Of a stretch of 25,744 nt of DNA, positions 7,810 through 14,383 are shown one piece after another (position 1 is the first letter of the stretch; each line of letters starts with the position of its first letter). Both the position numbers and the translations under genes were made by a program. The notes below the pieces were generated by a model. That model searched no databases, was not told where the DNA came from, and saw nothing but the letters and a program-made list of their open reading frames with translations. Where the stretch lies: positions 1-25,744 of the forward strand of contig URQY01000026.1 of assembly GCA_900550165.1 (NCBI GenBank), written 5' to 3'. Source of the stretch: an uncultured Eubacteriales bacterium (GTDB lineage: Bacteria > Bacillota > Clostridia > Oscillospirales > Oscillospiraceae).

Positions 7810-7817
7810 CAACCAAA
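7810..7817. promoter_or_regulatory. Fifth CAACCAAA box, upstream of mocR
   Basis: An exact CAACCAAA followed by T, like the operator boxes at 5146-5232, lies right after the SDR stop codon and about 120 bp upstream of the mocR promoter. It stands alone, with no partner at 23 bp, so chance occurrence of an 8-mer is possible. If bound it could mediate autoregulation. Confidence 0.3.
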
Positions 7818-7854
7818 TCTTGTTATCCTCTCTCTAAAATTTCCCTCATAAATG

Positions 7855-7886
7855 GAGAAAACCAGCCTGTACAGGCTGGTTTTCTC
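7855..7886. terminator. Bidirectional terminator after the SDR gene
   Basis: A perfect 32-base palindrome (GAGAAAACCAGCCTGT and its complement) ends in TTTTCTC followed by ATTTTCTT on the plus strand. It closes the amidohydrolase-SDR transcript before the mocR promoter. Confidence 0.85.
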
Positions 7887-7938
7887 ATTTTCTTAACGAA
7901 GTGTGAAGCCGTTGGAGCGAGCCTGCAAATCCTTTTTA

Positions 7939-7967
7939 TTGACTTGGCTGACAAAAAAAGGTATGAT
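7939..7967 (+). promoter_or_regulatory. mocR promoter
   Basis: TTGACT (7939-7944) is followed after 17 bp by TATGAT (7962-7967), a near-consensus sigma-A promoter 45 bp before the mocR start codon. It shows that the regulator has its own transcript. Confidence 0.85.
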
Positions 7968-8011
7968 ACTCGGAAGAAGCTGATAAGTATGTTGAAAAGG
8001 AGTGAACGGAA

Positions 8012-9484
8012 GTGCAGGGACAGAAGCAGAAGATGGTGACGATCGACTGGAAGCCAAACCGCGAGTCCAAAGAGCCGATCTATGCGCAGATCGTTTCCTA
8101 TGTCAGCCGCCGTATCTCCTCCGGCGACTGGGGCAGCGGACAGACGCTGCCTTCCCAGCGCAAGCTTTCGGAGATCTTTGGCGTGAATCGCAGCACCATC
8201 GTCGAGGCGATGGATGAGCTGGCGTCCCTCGGACTCATCGAGAGCAGCTACGGCGGCGGAACGCGCATCGCCAGCGGCAGTTGGTCGCTGCTGATGCAGG
8301 ACAAGGCACCCGACTGGCAGAGCTATATCCGCGGCGGCAGCTTCCGGCCGAATGTGCCAACGGTGCAGATGGTCAACCACCTCGAATTTGAAGAGGGCAT
8401 CATCCGCATGAGTACGGGCGAGCTTTCGCCCGACCTGATGCAGACCGGTATCGCCAAGCAGGTGCTCGCAAATCTCTCGGTCGGCGACCGGGATCTTTTT
8501 ATGAATTATCCCGACCCGCTGGGCCTTCCCAGCCTGCGCGAGGCGCTGCGCCGCCAACTGCAAAAGGTCGGCATCGACGTACCGGCCTCCTGCATCCTGA
8601 TCGTTTCGGGCGCATTGCAGGCATTGCAGCTCATCTCGACGGGCATCGTGCAGCCGGGGGCGAAGGTCTATGTGGAAACGCCCTCATATCTGAGCTCGCT
8701 GAACATTTTTCAGTCCGTCGGCGCGCGCCTTTGCAATATGCCGATGGATGAGGAGGGGCTGCTCCCCTGGATGTCGCGCGAGACGCAGAACGATTCCAAC
8801 CACGCCCTGCTCTACACCATCCCGACCTTCCAGAATCCCACGGGCATCGTCATGCCGATGCCGCGGCGTAAAAAACTCCTGCAATACTGCAATGAGATGC
8901 ACATTCCCATCATCGAGGACGACGTTTTCCGCGACCTGTGGCTCGACGCGCCGCCGCCCCCGCCCATCAAGTCGCTCGACGGCCACGGCAATGTCGTGTA
9001 TATCAGCTCGCTGTCGAAATGCTTTGCGCCGGGGCTGCGCCTCGGCTGGCTCGTGGGGCCGGAGGCGGTCGTGCAGCGCCTTGCGGACGTGAAGATGCAG
9101 ATGGACTACGGCGTGAGCGTGCTGACCCAGCAGGTCGCCGAGGAGCTGCTGCGCACGGGCCTTTATGAAAAGGGCGTGCAGAACATCCGCAGCCAGCTCA
9201 CCGAGCGGCGCGACTTTATGATCCGGCTGCTGGAGCGGTATTTCTCCGAATTTGCCGAGTGGAGCGTCCCGAGCGGCAGCTTTTTCGTCTGGGTACGGCT
9301 CAAGAATCGCGTCTCGGCGGAAAAGCTCTTCAACCTCGCGCTGAAGGAAAAGCTCCTCATCATGCCGGGCGGCGTTTACGACCGCGGGCATTCCTCGTCC
9401 ATCCGTCTGACGTACGGATATCTCTCCTATGAGGAGATGGAACATGGCGTGCGCACGCTGTCGGAGATCATCCGCAGGATATAA
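8012..9484 (+). CDS. MocR-type GntR/aminotransferase regulator
   Basis: A 490-residue fusion of a GntR winged helix-turn-helix (about residues 17-82; PIYAQIVSYVSRRI, LPSQRKLSEIFGVNRST) to a fold-type I aminotransferase domain. The PLP-binding lysine is kept (Lys336 in SLSKCFAPGLRLG), so it probably senses PLP or a PLP-amine adduct, as GabR and PdxR do. The start is a GTG set by AAAAGGAG nine bases upstream; an ATG seven codons later is the alternative. It lies next to the amidohydrolase-SDR unit and has its own promoter. It is the best candidate to bind the direct-repeat boxes at 5146-5232 and activate both divergent units; that link is inferred. Confidence 0.92.
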   Translation: MQGQKQKMVTIDWKPNRESKEPIYAQIVSYVSRRISSGDWGSGQTLPSQRKLSEIFGVNRSTIVEAMDELASLGLIESSYGGGTRIASGSWSLLMQDKAPDWQSYIRGGSFRPNVPTVQMVNHLEFEEGIIRMSTGELSPDLMQTGIAKQVLANLSVGDRDLFMNYPDPLGLPSLREALRRQLQKVGIDVPASCILIVSGALQALQLISTGIVQPGAKVYVETPSYLSSLNIFQSVGARLCNMPMDEEGLLPWMSRETQNDSNHALLYTIPTFQNPTGIVMPMPRRKKLLQYCNEMHIPIIEDDVFRDLWLDAPPPPPIKSLDGHGNVVYISSLSKCFAPGLRLGWLVGPEAVVQRLADVKMQMDYGVSVLTQQVAEELLRTGLYEKGVQNIRSQLTERRDFMIRLLERYFSEFAEWSVPSGSFFVWVRLKNRVSAEKLFNLALKEKLLIMPGGVYDRGHSSSIRLTYGYLSYEEMEHGVRTLSEIIRRI

Positions 9485-9500
9485 ATGAAGATATGGACAG

Positions 9501-9536
9501 AAACGGTGCAGAAAATGTGCCGTTTTTGTTTTACTT
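9501..9536 (+). terminator. Terminator after mocR
   Basis: A 10-bp stem with two G-U pairs (9501-9510 with 9517-9526, arm AAACGGTGCA) and loop GAAAAT is followed by TTGTTTTACTTT. It lies shortly after the mocR stop codon. Confidence 0.75.
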
Positions 9537-9559
9537 TGGTATAAAATATGAAAAATCGC

Positions 9560-9588
9560 TTGCATTTCCCGCGCGGACATACTACAAT
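9560..9588 (+). promoter_or_regulatory. Promoter of the antiporter gene
   Basis: TTGCAT (9560-9565), a 17-bp spacer and TACAAT (9583-9588) form a good sigma-A promoter 55 bp before the antiporter start. Confidence 0.8.
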
Positions 9589-9643
9589 ACAAGCCTTGGG
9601 CGGCTCTGTTCGCCCGTACTTTTTCTGTTGTGAGGGTATTACC

Positions 9644-10972
9644 ATGACTGCGATTTTGAATCTGGCCGTCGCGCTGCTCGCAGGGCTATTGATGACGCGT
9701 ATTTTCAGCCGCTGGCATTTGCCCGATGTCACGGCGTTTCTCGTGACGGGCGTTCTGATCGGACCCTTCGTGCTCGGCAGGCTCGGCATTCCGGGTCTCG
9801 GCTTTGCAAGCTACGACCAGGTCGAGGCGCTGAGCATGATCTCCGATGTGGCGATGGGCTTTATCGCCTTTTCCATCGGCAATGAATTCCGCCTGAGCCA
9901 GCTCAAAAAGACCGGCAAGCAGGCGATGGTCATCGGCGTTTTACAGGCGCTGGCTGCGCTGGCCTTTGTCGACGTTGCGCTCGTGATCTTCCACTTCCTG
10001 CGCCCCGACGTGCTGTCCGTCCCTGCGGCCATCACACTCGGCGCGATCGCCACGGCCACCGCACCTGCGACGACGCTGATGGTCGTGCGCCAGTACAAGG
10101 CCAAGGGCGAACTGACGGATCTGCTGCTGCCGATCGTCGCGCTCGACGACGCGGTGGGTCTCATCGCATTTGCCGTATCCTTCGGTATTGCCCGTGCGAT
10201 GGACAGCGCACAGTTCAGCGTTGCGAGCATCCTGCTCTCTCCGCTCATCGAGATCGTCGGCTCGCTGCTGCTCGGCGCGATCGCGGGCTTTGTCCTCACA
10301 AAGCTTGAAACGATGTTCCGCTCGAACTCCAACCGTCTGTCGCTGAGCATTGCCTTCATCTTTATGATGGTCGGCCTTTCGGCGGTGGAGTTTACTGTCG
10401 CAGGGACGGATTGCGGCTTTTCTCCGCTGCTCGTGTGCATGATGCTCGGCACGGTGTTCTGCAACATCTGCCCCCTGTCCGACGATCTCATGGATCGCGC
10501 GGACAAGTGGAGCACGCCGATGCTCGCGGTGTTCTTTGTCGTGAGCGGCGCAAACCTGCGCCTGAGCGTCTTCACGCAGGGCGTGCTCGTGCTCATCGGC
10601 GTTGTGTACATCATCGCGCGCTCGGCCGGTAAGTATTGCGGCGCGCGCTGGTCGGCCAAGGCGGTGGGCTGCGACCACACGGTGCAGAAGTACCTTGGCA
10701 TCATGCTGCTGCCGCAGGAGGGTGTGGCGCTCGGTATGTGCGTGAGCGCGCAGGCGCTCGGCGCGGACGGTGAGCTGATCCGCAACATCATCCTCTTCTC
10801 CGTGCTCGTCTATGAGCTGGTTGGCCCGGTGGCGACAAAGGAATCTCTCAAGGCCGCCGGCGCGATCACCGAAAAGCCCAGGGAAGTCCTCGAGCGCCGC
10901 GAGCGCAAGCTCGCCGAGGCCGAGCCCAAGGAGCTGCTTGAGCGCCGCAAGGAGCGCGCGGGCAGAAAATGA
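9644..10972 (+). CDS. Cation:proton antiporter, Kef/CPA2 type
   Basis: A 442-residue integral membrane protein of the monovalent cation:proton antiporter superfamily, with about twelve hydrophobic segments. Family marks include DVTAFLVTGVLIGPFVLGRL (29-48), ATATAPATTLMVVRQY (136-151) and the paired aspartates VALDDAVGL (Asp168/Asp169) in the ion-binding region. There is no C-terminal TrkA-N domain; the protein ends in a short, highly charged helix with repeated LERR motifs. The start at 9644 follows GAGGG and lies downstream of the promoter; the longer frame to 9548 would begin upstream of the -10 box. It stands alone between two terminators. The ion it exchanges cannot be read from the sequence. 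Confidence 0.88.
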   Translation: MTAILNLAVALLAGLLMTRIFSRWHLPDVTAFLVTGVLIGPFVLGRLGIPGLGFASYDQVEALSMISDVAMGFIAFSIGNEFRLSQLKKTGKQAMVIGVLQALAALAFVDVALVIFHFLRPDVLSVPAAITLGAIATATAPATTLMVVRQYKAKGELTDLLLPIVALDDAVGLIAFAVSFGIARAMDSAQFSVASILLSPLIEIVGSLLLGAIAGFVLTKLETMFRSNSNRLSLSIAFIFMMVGLSAVEFTVAGTDCGFSPLLVCMMLGTVFCNICPLSDDLMDRADKWSTPMLAVFFVVSGANLRLSVFTQGVLVLIGVVYIIARSAGKYCGARWSAKAVGCDHTVQKYLGIMLLPQEGVALGMCVSAQALGADGELIRNIILFSVLVYELVGPVATKESLKAAGAITEKPREVLERRERKLAEAEPKELLERRKERAGRK

Positions 10973-10979
10973 TCGAAAC

Positions 10980-11010
10980 AAAGGGAGACGGCTGCGGCCG
11001 TCTCCCTTTT
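10980..11010 (+). terminator. Terminator after the antiporter gene
   Basis: A perfect 12-bp stem (10980-10991 with 10998-11009, arm AAAGGGAGACGG) with a CTGCGG loop ends in CCCTTTT, seven bases after the stop codon. Confidence 0.85.
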
Positions 11011-11056
11011 CAATGGGAACTTTTTGTGAATTTGTGCGTCTAAAGAGAAAAGGGCC

Positions 11057-11085
11057 TTGACCGCAGCGGGCGAATTTTGTAAAAT
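11057..11085 (+). promoter_or_regulatory. Promoter of the SH3-domain protein
   Basis: TTGACC (11057-11062), a 17-bp spacer and TAAAAT (11080-11085) form a good sigma-A promoter 45 bp before the start codon. Confidence 0.8.
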
Positions 11086-11130
11086 AAAGCTGAACAATTC
11101 CGAGAAGGCTTGTTAAAGGAGGAACGGAAC

Positions 11131-11685
11131 ATGGAAGGTCGTCGGGTCAGCCGCAAGCCGCGGCGCAATCCGCTTTATATGCTGTTTATGTCGCTTCTGG
11201 CGCTCACGGTCGTGCTGCTCGTCACCGTGTTCGTGCTGAATATGAAGCTGCGCTCCGCGCGGCGCGACCTTGCCGACGCGCAGACGAAGATCGAGCAGCT
11301 GCAAAAGGGCAGCTCACAGAGCAGTGATCTGCTGGACGACAGCGGGACCGGCACAGAAGGCAGCGCCGGGGATGGCAGCACCGCCGGCGATACGCAGACG
11401 AATGTCTCGGGCGGCGATGTCATCGATTGGCTGGACCTCACGGGCCACGACGAGGTCGCGGTCAAGCCCTCCTCCGTTTACGATAAGTATTACATCTACT
11501 ACACCACCGGCGGCGTGAATCTGCGCGGCGGCCCTGGCACGAGTTATGACAAGATCACGACCGTTTCCCTCGGCACCGAGGTGCAGGCGGCTGCCAAGCA
11601 GGACGGGTGGACGTTCGTCGCCGTGGACGGTCAATTCGGCTGGATCAATTCCGATTACCTTGTCACCACACGTCCCGCGTCATAA
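11131..11685 (+). CDS. Membrane-anchored bacterial SH3-domain protein
   Basis: A 184-residue single-pass protein with a strongly basic N terminus (RRVSRKPRRNP), one membrane helix (about 18-41) and a short coiled segment (about 45-65). A Ser/Gly/Thr/Asp-rich linker leads to a C-terminal SH3_3 domain (about 128-180; GGVNLRGGPGTSYDKI, GWTFVAVDGQFGWINSDYL). This layout places the SH3 domain outside the cell, where such domains usually bind peptidoglycan. The start is fixed by AAAGGAGG at 11115-11122; the longer TTG-started frame would contain that site. It is a single-gene transcript with its own promoter and terminator. A role in wall binding is inferred from the domain only. Confidence 0.85.
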   Translation: MEGRRVSRKPRRNPLYMLFMSLLALTVVLLVTVFVLNMKLRSARRDLADAQTKIEQLQKGSSQSSDLLDDSGTGTEGSAGDGSTAGDTQTNVSGGDVIDWLDLTGHDEVAVKPSSVYDKYYIYYTTGGVNLRGGPGTSYDKITTVSLGTEVQAAAKQDGWTFVAVDGQFGWINSDYLVTTRPAS

Positions 11686-11697
11686 CAGGATAAAGCG

Positions 11698-11727
11698 AAA
11701 GGAGCAGGCCAAGGGCCTGCTCCTTTT
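11698..11727. terminator. Shared terminator between convergent genes
   Basis: GGAGCAGGCC (11701-11710) pairs with GGCCTGCTCC (11714-11723) around an AAG loop. T6 follows on the plus strand and TTTCGCTTT on the minus strand. It serves the SH3 gene and the convergent NifX-like gene. Confidence 0.88.
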
Positions 11728-11737
11728 TTGCGCCCGG

Positions 11738-12121
11738 CTATTTTCCGCAGCCGCCCTTATCCCGGAGCGAGCACGCACCCTTGAAGCCGCAGGCGTTGCA
11801 GTGGTTGTTCGGATCGGAGACCACGCTGCCGCTCAAAAAGCCCAGCGCCGCCGCCTCCGCCCGGCCCGAGGCACCGGGGAAGAGCATCACGCCCGCCGTG
11901 CCGACGGCGATGCGCTCTTCGGCGCTCACCTCGCCCGCGATGAGTGCGTCGATGCCATACTGCTCGAGCAGCTCGAGCGCGCTGTCAAGGCCCGCTTTCT
12001 CCATCGGCACGAGAAACTGGTGCACGATGCGGCCATGGTCGTCCTCATAAAAGTGGAAGGCCTCCGCCTCCCCGAGCGGGGAGAAGACCTCGTCGCCGCG
12101 GACAGGTATCGCAATACGCAT
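11738..12121 (-). CDS. NifX/NifB-like (dinitrogenase FeMo-cofactor domain) small protein
   Basis: A 127-residue protein whose body (about 1-100) resembles the dinitrogenase iron-molybdenum cofactor domain found in NifX, NafY and the NifB tail: MRIAIPV start, ELLEQYGIDALIAGEVS, and a glycine-rich GTAGVMLFPG. It ends with a cysteine-rich tail, C-x2-C-x5-C-x7-C (Cys108, 111, 117, 125), which could hold a metal or Fe-S cluster. No nitrogenase gene is near, so a role in nitrogen fixation is unlikely; such orphans are common in anaerobes and their job is mostly unknown. AAGGAGG precedes the start. It uses TAG as stop codon, which bears on the amber codon in mnmA. Confidence 0.75.
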   Translation of the reverse strand: MRIAIPVRGDEVFSPLGEAEAFHFYEDDHGRIVHQFLVPMEKAGLDSALELLEQYGIDALIAGEVSAEERIAVGTAGVMLFPGASGRAEAAALGFLSGSVVSDPNNHCNACGFKGACSLRDKGGCGK

Positions 12122-12148
12122 GAGTCACGCCTCCTTGTGTTTTTCTCC

Positions 12149-12176
12149 AGTATAGCCGCTCGGACGGGAAAAGCAA
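12149..12176 (-). promoter_or_regulatory. Promoter of the NifX-like gene
   Basis: On the minus strand TTGCTT (12171-12176) and TATACT (12149-12154) are 16 bp apart, about 28 bp before the start codon. Confidence 0.65.
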
Positions 12177-12201
12177 GCGCTGCGGCAGAAAATTTACAAA
12201 C

Positions 12202-12240
12202 GAAGAACGCTGCCCGCGCCTTGCGCGGACAGCGTTCTTC
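12202..12240 (-). terminator. Terminator of the 2-hydroxyacid operon
   Basis: GAAGAACGCTG (12202-12212) pairs with CAGCGTTCTTC (12230-12240), with an inner CCGCGC/GCGCGG stem and one mismatch between. On the minus strand it is followed by GTTTGTAAATTTT. It lies just after the ilvE stop codon. Confidence 0.75.
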
Positions 12241-12267
12241 AAAAAGAGAGATGAGAGAAAAGCGAAA

Positions 12268-13332
12268 TCAGTCCACCGGGCAGATCCAGCCGAACGGGTC
12301 GGGCTTCGTGCCCCACTGGATGCCGGTCAGCTCGTCGTAGAGCTTCTGCGACAGAGCGCCGATCTTGTAGTCGTTGACCTTGTAGTCGCGCTCGCCCCAG
12401 CACAGCTCGCCGATCGGGGAGATGACGGCGGCGGTGCCGATGCACCACGCCTCTTCGAGCGCGCCGCTCTCCGCAGCGTCGAACAGCTCGTCCACGCTCA
12501 GCAGGCGCTCCTCGACGGGCACGCCCCAGCTCTTTAAGAGCTCGATGGCGGACTTGCGCGTGACGCCGCGCAGGATGGAGCCGGTCAGCGCCGGAGTGAC
12601 AACGGTGCCGTTGATCTTGAACATGACGTTCATGCCGCCGCCCTCTTCGACGTACTTGCGCTCCACGCCGTCGAGCCACAGGACTTGAGAGAAGCCCTTT
12701 TCGATGGCGCGGTCGCCCGCGCGGTTGGCCGCGCCGTAGTTGCCGCCGCACTTGGCTTCGCCCGTGCCGCCGCGCACCGCGCGGACGTCCTCGGTCTCGA
12801 CCATGATGGGAACGGGCTGTAAGCCGTTTTTGAAGTAGCTGCCGGAGGGGGAGAGAATGACGGCAAACGTGGCCTCATGCACGCCGTGCAGGGCGAGCGT
12901 CGGGTCAGTGCCGTACAGGAACGGACGAATGTAGAGGGACGTACCGGGATCGCTCGGGACCCAGGCCTCGTCGACCTTGACGACGGTCTTGATGGCCTGG
13001 AGCGCGTCATCGGGGTCGAGCTGGGGCAGACCCAGACGCTCGCAGGAGCGGTTCAGACGGGCAACATTTTCCCAAGGACGGAAGAGCTGCACGCCGCCGT
13101 CAGGCCGGCGATAGGCCTTCAGCCCCTCGAAGACCTCGGTGCCGTAGTGCAGGACGCTTGCCGCCGGAGACATGGTGATGGGGCCGTAGGGCACGACGCG
13201 CGCGTCGTGCCAGCCCTTGTCGGCGCTGTAGTCCATCAGGAACATATGGTCGGTGAACACGGTGCCGAAGCCGAGCTGATCGGACGGGGGCAGCGTGCCG
13301 GGATGCGTGGCCTTGGTGATCGAAATATTCAT
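12268..13332 (-). CDS. ilvE: Branched-chain amino acid aminotransferase
   Basis: A 354-residue fold-type IV PLP enzyme that interconverts leucine, isoleucine and valine with their 2-oxoacids. Marks are LHYGTEVFEGLKAYR (61-75), YIRPFLYGTD (134-143), the PLP lysine Lys194 in GEAKCGGNYGAA, and QVLWLDGVERKYVEEGGGMN. Length and motifs fit the longer eukaryote-like BCAT II group. AGGAGG precedes the start, and it begins 30 bp after the 2-hydroxyacid dehydrogenase gene, so they share a transcript. In this setting it probably feeds 2-oxoacids to that dehydrogenase rather than serving only biosynthesis; no other ilv or leu genes are present here. Confidence 0.95.
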   Translation of the reverse strand: MNISITKATHPGTLPPSDQLGFGTVFTDHMFLMDYSADKGWHDARVVPYGPITMSPAASVLHYGTEVFEGLKAYRRPDGGVQLFRPWENVARLNRSCERLGLPQLDPDDALQAIKTVVKVDEAWVPSDPGTSLYIRPFLYGTDPTLALHGVHEATFAVILSPSGSYFKNGLQPVPIMVETEDVRAVRGGTGEAKCGGNYGAANRAGDRAIEKGFSQVLWLDGVERKYVEEGGGMNVMFKINGTVVTPALTGSILRGVTRKSAIELLKSWGVPVEERLLSVDELFDAAESGALEEAWCIGTAAVISPIGELCWGERDYKVNDYKIGALSQKLYDELTGIQWGTKPDPFGWICPVD

Positions 13333-13362
13333 AAGGATGACCTCCTGTCGATATAGTTTGCC

Positions 13363-14313
13363 TTAGATTTCCTTGAGATGCTCCATGTTGTGGCGGATGC
13401 CCTCGCAGCAGGCGTGGAAGGTGGCCTTTTCGTCTGCGGTCAGCGGCAGCTCGACGACCTGCTCAACGCCGTTTTCGCCGATGACGCAGGGAACGCCCGC
13501 AAACAGGCCCTCTTCGCCGTACTCGCCGCACAGCTCCATGCTGGCCGGGAGAATGACCTTTTCGTCGTGCAGCACGGCGTAGGCCATGCGCGCGGCGGTG
13601 GTGGCAATGCCGTACTCGGTGCAGAACTTGCCGGAGAACGTGACCCAGCCGCCGTTGATGGATTCCTTCTGCAGTGCGTCGCGGTCAAAGCGGAAGTGCT
13701 CATCGCTCTCCGCCCACACGTCCAGCGGCACGCCCTTGAAGCTGACGCAGGACCAGGGAGCAAACTGCTGGTTGCCGTGCTCGCCCATCATGTAGCAGGT
13801 GATGGACTTGTGGTCAAGCCCGGTCTGGCGCGCCAGCGCGCTCAGCAGGCGGGAGGTGTCGAGACCCGTGCCGGTGCCGAACACGCGGCCGCGGGGAAGG
13901 CCCAGATGCAGCGCCAGCTCGCGCGTGACGATATCGCAGGGGTTGGTGATGTTAATGAGCACGCCGTCAAAGCCGCTTGCCTTGATCTTCTCGGCATAGC
14001 CGCGCACGGCGGGGATGGTGAAGTCCATCTCGGTCACGCGGTCATGCGTGCCGCGCAGCAGATCGATCTTGCCGACGCTGTTGACGATGACGTCACACAC
14101 GCCGAGGTCGGAGAAGTCGCCGCCGCGCACCGTCACGCGGTGGGGCATATAGGCGACCGCGTCGCGCAGGTCCTGCACCTCGCTTGCGAGCTTCTGCTCG
14201 TTCTGGTCGACGAGCACCAGCTCGTCCGCGATGCCCTGGATCGCCAGAGCGTAAGCCACGTGTGCGCCGACGTGACCCATACCGACCACGCCCAGAACTC
14301 TTTTCTTTGCCAT
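13363..14313 (-). CDS. L-2-hydroxyisocaproate dehydrogenase-like (LDH/MDH family)
   Basis: A 316-residue NAD-dependent 2-hydroxyacid dehydrogenase of the lactate/malate dehydrogenase family. The Rossmann turn GVVGMGHVGAHVA (8-20), Asp36 (NAD preference), NITNPCDIVT (121-130), LDTSR (151-155) and catalytic His179 in MMGEHGNQQFAPWS are all present. The stretch VNSVGKIDLL and the tail pattern match my recollection of the Lactobacillus L-HicDH better than true LDH, pointing to bulky branched 2-oxoacids. AGAAAGGAAG precedes the start. It lies between the LctP-type permease and ilvE, which supports reduction of branched 2-oxoacids to 2-hydroxyacids. L-lactate dehydrogenase activity remains possible. 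Confidence 0.85.
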   Translation of the reverse strand: MAKKRVLGVVGMGHVGAHVAYALAIQGIADELVLVDQNEQKLASEVQDLRDAVAYMPHRVTVRGGDFSDLGVCDVIVNSVGKIDLLRGTHDRVTEMDFTIPAVRGYAEKIKASGFDGVLINITNPCDIVTRELALHLGLPRGRVFGTGTGLDTSRLLSALARQTGLDHKSITCYMMGEHGNQQFAPWSCVSFKGVPLDVWAESDEHFRFDRDALQKESINGGWVTFSGKFCTEYGIATTAARMAYAVLHDEKVILPASMELCGEYGEEGLFAGVPCVIGENGVEQVVELPLTADEKATFHACCEGIRHNMEHLKEI

Positions 14314-14383
14314 AAGAATACTTCCTTTCTCAAAACGGTGTGCCCGTCAATATAAACTGAATGATGAGGGATGCGAGCGGCTC

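Noticed and set aside
5891..7816. 641-codon minus-strand open frame
   Set aside because: It is antisense to the second amidohydrolase and the SDR, both of which have complete motifs. The predicted protein has no recognisable domain.
9548..9643. Upstream ATG for the antiporter
   Set aside because: It lies before the -10 box of the promoter, and the added residues do not look like a membrane-protein start; the ATG at 9644 has a good site.
11110..11130. TTG start for the SH3-domain protein
   Set aside because: The AAAGGAGG ribosome binding site lies inside this extension and serves the ATG at 11131.
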